A stretch of DNA of 37,176 nt, from assembly GCA_016928575.1 (NCBI GenBank), contig JAFGKK010000017.1, positions 1-37,176 on the forward strand. The letters are read 5' to 3'. This DNA is from Anaerolineales bacterium (lineage in GTDB: Bacteria > Chloroflexota > Anaerolineae > Anaerolineales > RBG-16-64-43). Shown piece by piece: positions 23,595-32,708 of this stretch. The notes under the pieces were generated by a model. That model was not told the origin of the DNA. It was given only the letters and a program-made list of their open reading frames with translations, and did no database searches. Each line of letters begins with the position of its first letter. The first letter of the stretch is position 1. The position numbers were made by a program, and so were the translations under genes.

Positions 23595-25968
23595 GTCCGC
23601 CTCGCAGCGTCTCCGGCCAATCTCCAGCCATGACGATCTCCGGTTCAAGGTCGATCCCGAACCTTTCCCGCACCGAACGGCGGGCCAAATCCATCAGGGC
23701 GCGGATGTCTTCGGCCCGGGCGTTCCCCAGGTTGAGGAAGAAATTCGCATGTTGGGTCGAAATCTCCGCATCGCCCATCCGGTATCCTTTTAGTCCCGCC
23801 GCCTCGATCAGCCGTCCGGCGTAATCCCCGGGAGGATTCTTGAACATCGATCCCATCGAGGATCCGGTCGGCTGGGTTTCCCGGCGCTTGGACAGAAATC
23901 CGCCGATCCGGGCGACGGCTTCCGAAGGATCGCAGCGCCGCAGCGCAAACTCCACCGCCAGCACCACCGCCTGCCCGGGGCTCTTGCGCAGGAGGCTGGA
24001 ACGATAGGAAAATTCCAGCGCATCCGGCCCGATCCGCCTGCGGTCGGCCGAGATTCCGGCCTTTTTTTCCGATTCCATTCGTTGCAAGATTTCGACCATT
24101 TGCAGCGAGCCGGCGGTGTCGGCCCCGAAGGCGCCGGCGTTGCCCACCACCGCGCCGCCGACGGTGCCCGGGATCGCCGCCGCCCACTCGAGGCCGGTCC
24201 AACCCATCTGCGCCGCCTGGCGCGCCACCGCACCGATCGAAGCGCCGGATTCGGCCCAGACCACCGCGTTGTCCTTCGCCCCGTTGTTCCCCGGCCGGAT
24301 TTCGTAGCGCTTGCCACGGTTCAGCAGGACCAGGTCGCGGCAGCCGTTGTCGGAAATCAGCGTGTTCGATCCGCCGCCGAGGACAAAGAACGGGATTTCA
24401 TCCCGCCAGAGCCATTCCGCCGTCCGGGCCAATTCCTCCGCATCGCGCACTTCCACCAGCGCGTCCGCCAGCCCGCCGATTTTAGCCGTGGTCAGGCGGT
24501 CCAGGGGGACTTCCTCCTGTAGCCGGTCCCCGAAGTGCGCGCGCAGTTTTTCCAACGGGAGGATCGGCGCCCGGATCGCCGCGGCGCCCTCGGCTTCGAT
24601 CTGCCGCATCCGGCGCAGGACTTCCTCCCCGATCCGGTTGGCGTCGCCCGCGCTGAGCATCACCAGCACGTCCCCGCAGCGCAGTTCGCGCGTCAGGTAT
24701 GGGACGGCTTCCATTAGTTCAGGGATGTAGACGGCTTCGGTGTCGGTCATCGCGCGCACCATCTCCTCGATCGGGAACGCGGCGTCCACCGGTTCGCGCG
24801 CCCGATACACGGGAAGCACCACCGTTTTGTCGGCTTCGCCAAAGGCCTGCTCGAATTGCTTCAACAGCACCCTCGTCCGGGAATAGGTATGCGGCTGCCA
24901 TACCGCCCAGATCCGCCCCTGCGGAAAGCGCTGGCGCGCCGCGGAAAGCGTGGCGCGGATCTCGCTGGGATGGTGGGCGTAATCGTCCACCACCGTCACC
25001 CCGCAGGATTCCCCCTTGATCTCGAAGCGCCGTTCGGCGCCGTGATACTGGGCCAGGGATTTCGCCGCGTGCGAAAACGGAATCCCGCACAAATCCGCCG
25101 CGCACAGGGCGGCCAGCGAATTGCAGACGTTGTGCATGCCCGGCAGCCGGATTCGCACCCGTCCGAGCACCTCGCCGCTCCGCACCGCGAGGAAATCGCT
25201 TCCGCCCTCGGCGTTGGCTTGGATCTGGGTCGCCTGCCAATCGGCCTCCATCTCGACGGCGTAGGAATACACCGAAATGTCGGGCCGCCGCTTTCCCAGA
25301 TCCTCGACGACGTGGATCGCGCCGGCCGAATCCGCGCACACCGCCACCGAGCCGTCGGGCTGCATGCGGCCGAGGAATTCGGCGAAGGCCCGGTACAGGT
25401 CCTCGAGCGTCGGGTAGCAGTCCGGATGGTCGTGCTCGACGTTGGTCAGCACCGTGATCCACGGCGCCAGCCCGAGGAAGGCGCGGTCGTATTCGTCGGC
25501 CTCAATAACGAAATGGTCGCCCTGCCCCGCCCGCGCGTTGGCGCCGCCGAAATCGGCCAGCGCGCCGCCGGCGATGAAAGAAGGATCCAACCCCCGGCGG
25601 ACGAGCAGGTGGGCGATCATTCCGGTGGTGGTCGTTTTGCCGTGGGTGCCGGCCACCGCCACGGTGCGCTTGCCGCGGGTGAGCGGACCGAAGAATTCGG
25701 AGCGCTTGTAGACCGGCAGCCCCGCCCGGCGCGCCGCGGCCACCTCGACGTTGTCTTCCTTCACCGCCGAGGAGACGATCACCGCGTCCGCGCCGCGGAC
25801 GTTTTCCGCCGCGTGCCCGAGCTCCACCTGCGCGCCGAGGTCGCGCAGGCCGTCGAGGAAGGTGGATTCCGCCATGTCTGAACCGCTCACCCGCTCACCC
25901 CGTTCCAGGAGCACCCGGGCAATCGCCGAAAGCCCCGAACCGCCGATTCCGACCAAGTGGTAATGCAT
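23587..25968 (-). CDS. murC/murB: Fused MurC-MurB: UDP-MurNAc-alanine ligase and enolpyruvoyl reductase
   Basis: One 793-residue frame carries two enzymes. Residues 1-465 are MurC, which adds L-alanine to UDP-MurNAc: GIGGSGLSAIA (7-17), P-loop GTHGKTTTTG (107-116), EADEYD (156-161), NVEHDH (176-181) and DDYAHHPSEIRATL (328-341). Residues 470-793 are MurB, the flavin enzyme that reduces enolpyruvyl-UDP-GlcNAc: TTAKIGGLADALVEV, VLGGGSNTLISD, AAIPGTVGGAVVGNAGAFG (597-615), GSMFKNPPGDYAGRLIEAAG and EPEIVM. The linker is short and both halves retain their key motifs. MurB makes the substrate of MurC, so the fusion joins consecutive steps. ATG 25968 follows the preceding gene's stop by 1 base. Confidence 0.95.
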   Translation of the reverse strand: MHYHLVGIGGSGLSAIARVLLERGERVSGSDMAESTFLDGLRDLGAQVELGHAAENVRGADAVIVSSAVKEDNVEVAAARRAGLPVYKRSEFFGPLTRGKRTVAVAGTHGKTTTTGMIAHLLVRRGLDPSFIAGGALADFGGANARAGQGDHFVIEADEYDRAFLGLAPWITVLTNVEHDHPDCYPTLEDLYRAFAEFLGRMQPDGSVAVCADSAGAIHVVEDLGKRRPDISVYSYAVEMEADWQATQIQANAEGGSDFLAVRSGEVLGRVRIRLPGMHNVCNSLAALCAADLCGIPFSHAAKSLAQYHGAERRFEIKGESCGVTVVDDYAHHPSEIRATLSAARQRFPQGRIWAVWQPHTYSRTRVLLKQFEQAFGEADKTVVLPVYRAREPVDAAFPIEEMVRAMTDTEAVYIPELMEAVPYLTRELRCGDVLVMLSAGDANRIGEEVLRRMRQIEAEGAAAIRAPILPLEKLRAHFGDRLQEEVPLDRLTTAKIGGLADALVEVRDAEELARTAEWLWRDEIPFFVLGGGSNTLISDNGCRDLVLLNRGKRYEIRPGNNGAKDNAVVWAESGASIGAVARQAAQMGWTGLEWAAAIPGTVGGAVVGNAGAFGADTAGSLQMVEILQRMESEKKAGISADRRRIGPDALEFSYRSSLLRKSPGQAVVLAVEFALRRCDPSEAVARIGGFLSKRRETQPTGSSMGSMFKNPPGDYAGRLIEAAGLKGYRMGDAEISTQHANFFLNLGNARAEDIRALMDLARRSVRERFGIDLEPEIVMAGDWPETLRGGHG

Positions 25969-25969
25969 G

Positions 25970-26491
25970 TCACACAAAGACCACGATCACGAAGATGAAC
26001 GCCACGGCGACCGCCACGAACACCCACAGCTCGCCGAGCAGAATTGGCGGCATGTACTTCATCATCGACACGATCTCCGGATCCCTGGCGTGGGCCAGCG
26101 CCTGTTCGAAACCCGGAAACGGATATCCCGCCTGGTGCAGGAAAAACCACAGGCTGCCGAAGAGCAGCAGGCCGTTGAGCGCGCCGAGGACGATCCCCAA
26201 CAGCCAATCCTGCAGTCGTTCGCGCAGGAAACGGTCCGCCGGAATCCACGGCAGGCGCGGGGTCAGGTATCCGAAATACGCCAGGATCGCGAACACGCCC
26301 GCCCGGATGGCGAACACTTCCGGCGCCGGGAGCGAAGCCATGAGCCCCGAGGCGTATTTGTCGAGCAGCATGTTGATGAACATCGCCAGCACCAGCGCGC
26401 AGCTGACCAACAGCTCCTTGGCCCATCCGCGCAGCGAGCCGATTGCCGCGAAGAACAGCACCGCCAGCGAGAACACCAGGGGCATGGTCAT
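25970..26491 (-). CDS. CvpA-like membrane protein inside the dcw operon
   Basis: The 173-residue protein has four or five hydrophobic helices (about 3-22, 28-44, 62-77, 95-115, 152-172). The N-terminal GSLRGWAKELLVSCALVLA resembles the G-x-x-RG...E-L pattern of the CvpA (colicin V production) family, whose role is linked to envelope or cell-wall homeostasis in some bacteria. CvpA genes are not standard members of the dcw cluster. There is no ribosome-binding site; GATAAT lies 5 bases before the ATG, so a separate near-leaderless transcript is possible. The gap to murG is 128 bases. Confidence 0.65.
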   Translation of the reverse strand: MTMPLVFSLAVLFFAAIGSLRGWAKELLVSCALVLAMFINMLLDKYASGLMASLPAPEVFAIRAGVFAILAYFGYLTPRLPWIPADRFLRERLQDWLLGIVLGALNGLLLFGSLWFFLHQAGYPFPGFEQALAHARDPEIVSMMKYMPPILLGELWVFVAVAVAFIFVIVVFV

Positions 26492-26619
26492 GGCGGATTA
26501 TCCCGCTCCCGCCTGCCCTCGGCCGAAAAGGCCGGGGACGGGACGCTCCATCCGGCGGCCTGCCGCGCAGTCGCCGGCAGACGCACTTCTAGCCGCCGTA
26601 TAGCCTAGGGCGCGGTCGT

Positions 26620-27726
26620 TCACTTCGGCCCTTCCTTGACCACCGCGACCACTTCCCCGGCCAATTTCAGGGCTGAGTTTTTCTGATTGATCTTCTCGAG
26701 CACCCGGCGCATGTCCTTGCGCCGCGGCTTGTCGGCCATCAGCGCCAGCACTTCCGCCGCCATCCTTTCCGAAAGGGTTTCGTCCGGCAGAACGACCGCC
26801 GCCCCCTGGGATTCCAGGTAGCGGGCGTTGGTGCGCTGGTAGCGCCAGGCGTGCGGGTAGGGGATCAGGATCGACGGCAGCCGGAAGTGCGGGTATTCCC
26901 CAAGCACCGAAGCGCCTGCCCGCGAAACCGCGATGTCGGCGGCCGCCAGGGCGCCGCCCATCTCCTCGTGCAGGTAGGGATGGGCGTGGTAGCGCGCCTT
27001 GTGCCACTTCGGCAGGTTGTGCCGCACCTTCTCTACTTCAGGCCAATCCAGGGTTCCGGTTATGTGTATCACGTGCATCTCCTCCAGCAGTTTCGGCAGC
27101 GCCGCCGTCAGCGCGCGGTTGATCGACCGCGCTCCGCGGCTCCCGCCGAATGCCAACAACACCGGCGCCTCCGCCGGGATCCCGAAGGTTTTCCGCCCTT
27201 CCGCGCGGGTCGCGCGCAGGATCTCCTCGCGCAACGGATAGCCGGTGACGACCACCGGTGCGCCCTTCGGGTAATGGACCGCCGAGCGGTCCGTCGTCAC
27301 CGCGATCCGCCGCGCGAACCGCGCCGCGAACCGCGCCGCCAGCGCCGGTTCGATGTCCGGCACGTACACCACCACGGGAACGGCCCGCAGGCACGCCGCC
27401 AAAACCGCCGGGGCGGCCAGATACCCGCCCGTCACGAACACCGCCTGCGCTCCGAAGCAACCGATTTCCCGCCAAGCGTCCACCGTCCCCAGCAGCAGCC
27501 GGACCGCGTTCCCCGGCGCGGCTTTCCATCCGACCCCGTGCATTCCGGCGGCGCGGATCAGCCGGATGGGGATGCCGGCCCGCCGGACCAGATCCTCCTC
27601 CATCCCCCCCCGCCCGCCGAGCCACAACAGCTCGGCTTCAGGCGCTGAATGCCGAAGCGCCTGCGCCGTTGCGAGGGCGGGGTAGATTCCTCCCCCCGTC
27701 CCCCCGGCGCAAAGTAGTATCTTCAC
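26620..27726 (-). CDS. murG: UDP-GlcNAc:lipid I N-acetylglucosaminyltransferase MurG
   Basis: The 368-residue GT-B glycosyltransferase converts lipid I to lipid II at the cytoplasmic membrane face. Visible are the first G-loop CAGGTGGGIYPALATAQAL, YVPDIEPALAARFAARFARRI, GGSRGARSINRAL (second G-loop) and ISRAGASVLGE-like VSRAGASVLGEYPHF with LIPYPHAWRYQRTNARYL. In many MurG proteins the first loop reads GGTGGH; here the His is Gly13. The start is GTG, with GGAGG 6 bases upstream, 88 bases inside the ftsW frame. Confidence 0.92.
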   Translation of the reverse strand: MKILLCAGGTGGGIYPALATAQALRHSAPEAELLWLGGRGGMEEDLVRRAGIPIRLIRAAGMHGVGWKAAPGNAVRLLLGTVDAWREIGCFGAQAVFVTGGYLAAPAVLAACLRAVPVVVYVPDIEPALAARFAARFARRIAVTTDRSAVHYPKGAPVVVTGYPLREEILRATRAEGRKTFGIPAEAPVLLAFGGSRGARSINRALTAALPKLLEEMHVIHITGTLDWPEVEKVRHNLPKWHKARYHAHPYLHEEMGGALAAADIAVSRAGASVLGEYPHFRLPSILIPYPHAWRYQRTNARYLESQGAAVVLPDETLSERMAAEVLALMADKPRRKDMRRVLEKINQKNSALKLAGEVVAVVKEGPK

Positions 27727-28861
27727 CCGTCGCCTCCGCGGCGCCGCCGCCTGGGCTGCGCGAGATGTTTAACAGCATCCCCATCGCTCCGAGCGTCAGC
27801 ACCAGGTTCGAACCGCCGTAGCTGAAGAAGGGCAGCGCGTTCCCGGCGAACGGCAGGACCTGCAGGATCGTCAGGATGTTGATCACCGCCTCGAGCGCCA
27901 CCCAGCTGGTGATTCCCGCGGCCAGCAGCAGCCCCAGTTCGTCGCGAGCCCGCATCGCGATCCGGTAGCCGCGCCAAATCAGCACGGCAAACAGGACCAG
28001 CACGAACAGCGCGCCGAGCAATCCAAGCTCCTCGCCGATGACCGCGAACACGCTGTCGGTGTGCGCCGCCGGCAGGGAAAAATACTTGAAGCGGCTGGCG
28101 CCGGCGCCCACTCCGAAGATCCCGCCGGAGGAAATCGCCGACAGCGCCTCGCGGATGTGCAGGTTCGCCTCGCGGATGTTCCGCCATCCGGCCAGGTAGT
28201 CCAGAATCCTTTGCGGCCGCATGACCCCCGCCAGGAGAATCCCGCCCACCCCGATCACCAGCGATCCGATCACCACGTTGTGGAGCTTCCCGCCGCCGAA
28301 ATAAAACATCGCAATCCCGATCAAAACCACCGTCACGGCGGCGCTGTAATCCGGCTCGATCGCGATCAATCCGGAGAACAACGCGATCAGCGCCGCGTAG
28401 GGGATCAGGCCGAGCTTCACGTCGTGCAACACTTCGGCCTTGGATACCAGCCAGACCGCCAGGTAGATCACGGTGACCAGCTTCGCCAGTTCCGACGGCT
28501 GGACCGAATTTCCGAACAGGCCCACCCGGGTGAGGGAATCCCCCTTGAGGATGACCACCGCGATCAACGCGGCCACGGTCGCCAGCGCCAGCAGGACGAC
28601 CAGGCCCTTGACCCGGAAGAAGATGTGGTAGTCGAGGACGTACATCACGCCCAGGAAGACCAGCCCGATCCCCGCCCAACCGAGTTGGCGCAGGAACAGC
28701 ACCCACACCGACTCAGCCTCGTAATAGACGTAGGAGACTCCCCAGGTGGTGGAGGCGACCGTAATCAGCCCGGCCGTCAGCATGGTGATCACTACCAGCA
28801 GGAGGATCACGTCGAAGCCGAGGTCCGCGCCGGTCATGCGCTCCTTCCACTGCCCTCTCAT
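27638..28861 (-). CDS. ftsW: Peptidoglycan polymerase FtsW (SEDS family)
   Basis: The 407-residue membrane protein is a SEDS glycosyltransferase that polymerises lipid II at the septum with FtsI. About ten hydrophobic helices start at FDVILLLVVITMLTAGLI. Signatures include the HTDSVFAVIGEELGLLGALF region and the C-terminal PFFSYGGSNLVLTLGAMGML. The start ATG at 28861 overlaps the murD stop as ATGA with GGAGG close by; a second ATG at 28837 is possible. The hydrophilic C-terminal tail (about 35 residues) overlaps murG by 89 bases. Confidence 0.94.
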   Translation of the reverse strand: MRGQWKERMTGADLGFDVILLLVVITMLTAGLITVASTTWGVSYVYYEAESVWVLFLRQLGWAGIGLVFLGVMYVLDYHIFFRVKGLVVLLALATVAALIAVVILKGDSLTRVGLFGNSVQPSELAKLVTVIYLAVWLVSKAEVLHDVKLGLIPYAALIALFSGLIAIEPDYSAAVTVVLIGIAMFYFGGGKLHNVVIGSLVIGVGGILLAGVMRPQRILDYLAGWRNIREANLHIREALSAISSGGIFGVGAGASRFKYFSLPAAHTDSVFAVIGEELGLLGALFVLVLFAVLIWRGYRIAMRARDELGLLLAAGITSWVALEAVINILTILQVLPFAGNALPFFSYGGSNLVLTLGAMGMLLNISRSPGGGAAEATGEDTTLRRGDGGRNLPRPRNGAGASAFSA

Positions 28862-30264
28862 TCGTCCTCCGCTTTCATCGCCCTCACCAAAGCCCGGAAG
28901 GCTTCTCCGCGCTCTTCGAAATCCTTGTACGCGTCGTAACTCGTCCCGCCCGGCGAGAGCAGGACCACGCTTCCGGGCCGGACGGTCTCGGCGGCTTTCC
29001 GCACCGCGGCTTCCAGGGTCGGAACGACCGCCACGCTGTAGGGCCGTTGCCCCGCTTCCGCATCCCCCAGCACCCGATGGATCAAGTCCGCCGCCTCGCC
29101 AAAGAGCACCAGGTGGTCCACCCGCCGGCGCACCAGGTCCGCCCACTCCTTCCACGGAAGGTTTTTATCCCTTCCGCCGGCCAGGAGGACGATCGGCTCG
29201 TCGAAGGAGCGGATCGCGGCGGCCGCCCGTTCCGGGGCGGTGGCGATCGAATCGTTGTACCAGTCGGCCCCGCGCCGCCGCGCGACGAACTCCAGCCGGT
29301 GCGGAACGCCGCGGAAGCCCGCCATGCCCCGGGCCAGCACGTCCGCCGGAATTCCGGCCGCCGCGCCGACCGCACAGGCGGCGACGGCATTCGCCAGGTT
29401 GTGCTCGCCGCGCAGCAGAACCGCTTGGCGGTCGGCGACCGGTTCGGCCTTCCCGCCGCGTTCGACCACGATCCGGCCGCCGTCCAGGTACGCCCCGTCG
29501 CCGTCCCAGGCTTTCGGGCTCAGGCTGAAGAAGGAGCGGCGCCCGCGCACGGCCGATTGCAGGCCGCGGGTCTCCGGCGAATCCCACCCCAGAACCGCGG
29601 AATCCTCCGCGGCCTGGAATTCGAATATGCGCATCTTGGCCCGCCGGTAGGCCTCCATGGTGCGGTGCCGGTCCAGATGGTTGGGCGTGATGTTGAGAAC
29701 CGCCGCCACCTGCGGACTGCGCTCGGCCAGCTCCAATTGGAACGACGACAGCTCGAGCACGGCCAAATCCTCCGGCCGCATTTCATTCACCTCGTTCAAC
29801 AGCGGATTGCCGATGTTCCCGCCCACCCAGGCTTTGCGGATCAAACCGGCTTCGGCGGCGCAGGCCGCCATCCGGCCGACGAGGGTGGTGGTGGTCGTTT
29901 TGCCCGAGGATCCGGTGATGCCGACGACCTTCGCCGGAGCCGCCTCGAGAAACAGCTGGGTGTCGTTGGTCAGCGGGAGCGACCGCTCCCGGGCCTCCGC
30001 AACGATCGGAAGGTCGGTGGGCACGCCGCCGGATAGGCACAGCAGGTCGATCCCCTCCAGCAATCCGGGAGGATGCCCGCCCAGCCGATACTCGACCTCG
30101 TATCCCGCCAACTCGTCCATCTCCTTTTTTAAGGCTCCGGCCTCCTTCATGTCAGAGACGGTGATCCGGGCTCCCTTTGCGGCCAGGTAGCGGACCAGGG
30201 CGGTACCTTGCCTGGCCAAGCCGAGGACTGCCACCCGTTTGCCCGCCAGATCCCGGGCCGCCAT
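28858..30264 (-). CDS. murD: UDP-MurNAc-L-alanine:D-glutamate ligase MurD
   Basis: The 468-residue Mur ligase adds D-glutamate to UDP-MurNAc-L-alanine. It has an N-terminal nucleotide-binding fold (VAVLGLARQGTALVRYLA), the P-loop GITGSSGKTTTTTL (115-128) and LELSSFQLELAE. NITPNHLDRH follows in the central domain. The C-terminal domain shows NDSIATAPE and LLSPGGTSYDAYKDFEERG, which is MurD-specific. ATG 30264 is one base after the mraY stop; the stop overlaps ftsW. Confidence 0.95.
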   Translation of the reverse strand: MAARDLAGKRVAVLGLARQGTALVRYLAAKGARITVSDMKEAGALKKEMDELAGYEVEYRLGGHPPGLLEGIDLLCLSGGVPTDLPIVAEARERSLPLTNDTQLFLEAAPAKVVGITGSSGKTTTTTLVGRMAACAAEAGLIRKAWVGGNIGNPLLNEVNEMRPEDLAVLELSSFQLELAERSPQVAAVLNITPNHLDRHRTMEAYRRAKMRIFEFQAAEDSAVLGWDSPETRGLQSAVRGRRSFFSLSPKAWDGDGAYLDGGRIVVERGGKAEPVADRQAVLLRGEHNLANAVAACAVGAAAGIPADVLARGMAGFRGVPHRLEFVARRRGADWYNDSIATAPERAAAAIRSFDEPIVLLAGGRDKNLPWKEWADLVRRRVDHLVLFGEAADLIHRVLGDAEAGQRPYSVAVVPTLEAAVRKAAETVRPGSVVLLSPGGTSYDAYKDFEERGEAFRALVRAMKAEDE

Positions 30265-30265
30265 C

Positions 30266-31234
30266 TCACATCGCCTTGGCCAGCGCCACGCCGACCATCG
30301 CCGCCAGCAGCCCGATCAGCCAGAACCTTTGCACCACCTGGGTTTCGCTCCAGCCGAGCAGTTCGAAATGGTGGTGCAGCGGCGCCATCTTGAACAGCCG
30401 TTTGCCCTTGGTCATCTTAAAATACCCCACCTGCAGAATGACGCTGGCCGTCTCCGCCACCGGGATGATCGCGATCACCGGCAGGATCGCCCATTGGGCG
30501 GTCATCAGCGCGACGACGCTCAACACGGCGCCGACCGAAAGCGACCCGGTGTCGCCCATGAACAATTCGGCCGGGTGGGCGTTGAACCACAGGAAGGCAA
30601 ACAGCACTCCGACCACCGTGAAGCAGAAGCTCATCAGGTACACCTGGCCCTGCAGGGCGGCGATCATCCCGTAGGCGGCGAAGGCCGTCGCGGAGATGAT
30701 CCCCGCCAAGCCGTCGAGCCCGTCGGTGATGTTGACGGCGTTGGTTCCGCAGAGGATGATGAAAGCGGCGATCGGCACGTACCACACGCCCAGATTGATG
30801 TCGGCCGGGACTCCGGGCAGGTACATGTTCGGCACCCGCAGAACGTATTTCAACCCGACGGCCACGCCGACCGCCACCACGGCCTGCAAGGGGAACTTCA
30901 CCCGGGCCCGCAGCGGCCGGCCTTTGAGGCCGAGCAGATCGTCGATCGCGCCCAATCCGGCGTAGACCACCATCACCGCCAGCGGCAGGAGGATGGATCC
31001 TCCGATGAGGGTCCGCCCGAGGATCGGCACCGTATTGAGCAGAAGGGTCATCGCCACCACCGGAATGACGATCAACAATCCGCCCATCGTCGGGGTGCCC
31101 AGCTTGGTCTGGTGGCTGCGCGGGCCTTCGACCCGGATCTGCTTCCCCACCCCCAAACGGCGCAGGATGCGCAGCAGCGGCCCGCCCCAGATGACCGTCA
31201 ACGCGAAGCCGATGGCTCCCAAGCTGAGCGCCAT
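30266..31234 (-). CDS. mraY: Phospho-MurNAc-pentapeptide transferase MraY
   Basis: The 322-residue integral membrane enzyme transfers phospho-MurNAc-pentapeptide to undecaprenyl phosphate, giving lipid I. It shows the catalytic acidic motifs GAIDDLLGLKGR, CGTNAVNITDGLDGLAG and FMGDTGSLSVG, plus the MraY-specific MAPLHHHFELLGW loop. About ten membrane helices are visible. ATG 31234 is preferred since AAGGAG lies 5 bases upstream; ATGs at 31249 and 31252 (the latter overlapping the murF stop) are in frame. Confidence 0.95.
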   Translation of the reverse strand: MALSLGAIGFALTVIWGGPLLRILRRLGVGKQIRVEGPRSHQTKLGTPTMGGLLIVIPVVAMTLLLNTVPILGRTLIGGSILLPLAVMVVYAGLGAIDDLLGLKGRPLRARVKFPLQAVVAVGVAVGLKYVLRVPNMYLPGVPADINLGVWYVPIAAFIILCGTNAVNITDGLDGLAGIISATAFAAYGMIAALQGQVYLMSFCFTVVGVLFAFLWFNAHPAELFMGDTGSLSVGAVLSVVALMTAQWAILPVIAIIPVAETASVILQVGYFKMTKGKRLFKMAPLHHHFELLGWSETQVVQRFWLIGLLAAMVGVALAKAM

Positions 31235-31248
31235 CGGGACTCCTTCCA

Positions 31249-32697
31249 TCATTCCGGCACCTCCAGCGAGAGCACGATGTCATCCAGCTTGAGCGCCCGC
31301 GAGCCCTTCACCAGCACCACGTCCCCCGCGCCGATCGACCGGCGCAGAAACTCGCACGCCTCCTTGGCGGTTTCGAACAACGCGATCTTGGCCGAGGAGA
31401 GGCCCTGCAAGTGCGCCTCGTCGGCGATCCAGCGCGCCTTCGGCCCCACCGCCAGCAGGAGATCCGCCACGTCCGCGGACCGCGCCCCGACCATCCGGTG
31501 CCCCGTCTCCTCGAATTCCCCGAGTTCGAGCATGTCGCCGAGGACCGCCACCTTGCGTCCGTCCAGCTCCGCCAGCAGGTTGAGCGCGGCGATCATCGAA
31601 TCCGGCGAGGCGTTGTAGGTGTCGTCGATCAGCAGGGAGTCCCCCGGGCCGGTCACCGCCACCAGGCGCAGCTGGGTCGAAGGCGTCAGCAGTCCGCCGA
31701 GGATCTCCTGCCAGTTCAGCCCTTCCGTCAGGCCGACCGCCGAGGCGCGCATCGCCGTATGCACCGAATGCTGTCCGAGCAGCGGCAGGCGCACGTGCAG
31801 GGTCTCCCCTTCGTAGTGCAGGTCGAAACTCACCCCCTCGAGGCCCAAGCCTTCGATGCGATCGGACCACAAATCGGCCTCGGGCGACAGGCCGTAGGTG
31901 AAGATCCTGGCCTTGGTGCGCGGCGCCATGGCCCGCACCCGCTCGTCGTCGTAATTGAGGATCGCCGTCCCGTCTGCCGGCAGGGCTTCCACCAACTCGG
32001 CTTTGCCGTCCACGATCGCCTCGAGGGAACCGGCCCGCTCGAGGTGGACCGGGGCGATCATCGTGATCACGCCCACCTGCGGCCGGGCGATTTCGCACAA
32101 GAAGGCGATGTCGCCCTCCACGTAGAAACCCATTTCCAGTACCAGGCGGCGGTGGGATTCGGTCGCTTTAAGCATCGTCAGCGGAAGGCCGATTTCGTTG
32201 TTGAGGTTGCTCTCGTTGGCCAGGGTCGAATAGCGCGCCGCCAGCACGCTCGCGGTGAGCTCCTTGGTGGTGGATTTCCCCACCGAGCCGGTGATGCCGA
32301 TCACCCGCACCTCGGGCAGCCGGAGCCGCCACGCGGCGGCGGTCCGTTGGAGCGCCTTGAGCGAATCCTTCACCCGCAGGCAGAGCTGCAGGGGTGTTTT
32401 CGGATCCGCCGCGGGGAGGACGGCGGGGTCGATCCGGCCGGACCGCAGGTCGACGGTTGCGAACCCCGGCATGTCCTTTTCCACCAGGGCGAACGCCGCC
32501 CCGCGCCGGAAGGCGTCGCCCACGTAATCGTGCCCGTCCACCTTCTCGCCGGGGAGCGCGATAAACAGACAGCCGGGAATGGCCTGGCGCGAATCGATCA
32601 CCGCGTCGGTGATCACCCGGCGGGAAAGCGGCAGGGCGTCGTGCGCCCCCGCGCCGGCATCCGTCATCGCATCCCAGATCACGCCCAGAGTAAGCAT
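31249..32697 (-). CDS. murF: UDP-MurNAc-tripeptide:D-alanyl-D-alanine ligase MurF
   Basis: The 482-residue ligase adds D-Ala-D-Ala to the UDP-MurNAc tripeptide. Domains are an N-terminal substrate domain (DSRQAIPGCLFIALPG, 36-50), the ATPase domain with P-loop GITGSVGKSTTKE (134-146) and NLNNEIGLPLTML, and a C-terminal domain with DDTYNASPDSMIAALNLL and VLGDMLELGE. The last two motifs are MurF hallmarks. No murE lies between ftsI and murF, the place where it is often found. The ATG is 11 bases after the ftsI stop. Confidence 0.95.
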   Translation of the reverse strand: MLTLGVIWDAMTDAGAGAHDALPLSRRVITDAVIDSRQAIPGCLFIALPGEKVDGHDYVGDAFRRGAAFALVEKDMPGFATVDLRSGRIDPAVLPAADPKTPLQLCLRVKDSLKALQRTAAAWRLRLPEVRVIGITGSVGKSTTKELTASVLAARYSTLANESNLNNEIGLPLTMLKATESHRRLVLEMGFYVEGDIAFLCEIARPQVGVITMIAPVHLERAGSLEAIVDGKAELVEALPADGTAILNYDDERVRAMAPRTKARIFTYGLSPEADLWSDRIEGLGLEGVSFDLHYEGETLHVRLPLLGQHSVHTAMRASAVGLTEGLNWQEILGGLLTPSTQLRLVAVTGPGDSLLIDDTYNASPDSMIAALNLLAELDGRKVAVLGDMLELGEFEETGHRMVGARSADVADLLLAVGPKARWIADEAHLQGLSSAKIALFETAKEACEFLRRSIGAGDVVLVKGSRALKLDDIVLSLEVPE

Positions 32698-32708
32698 AGG
32701 CTCCTGAA

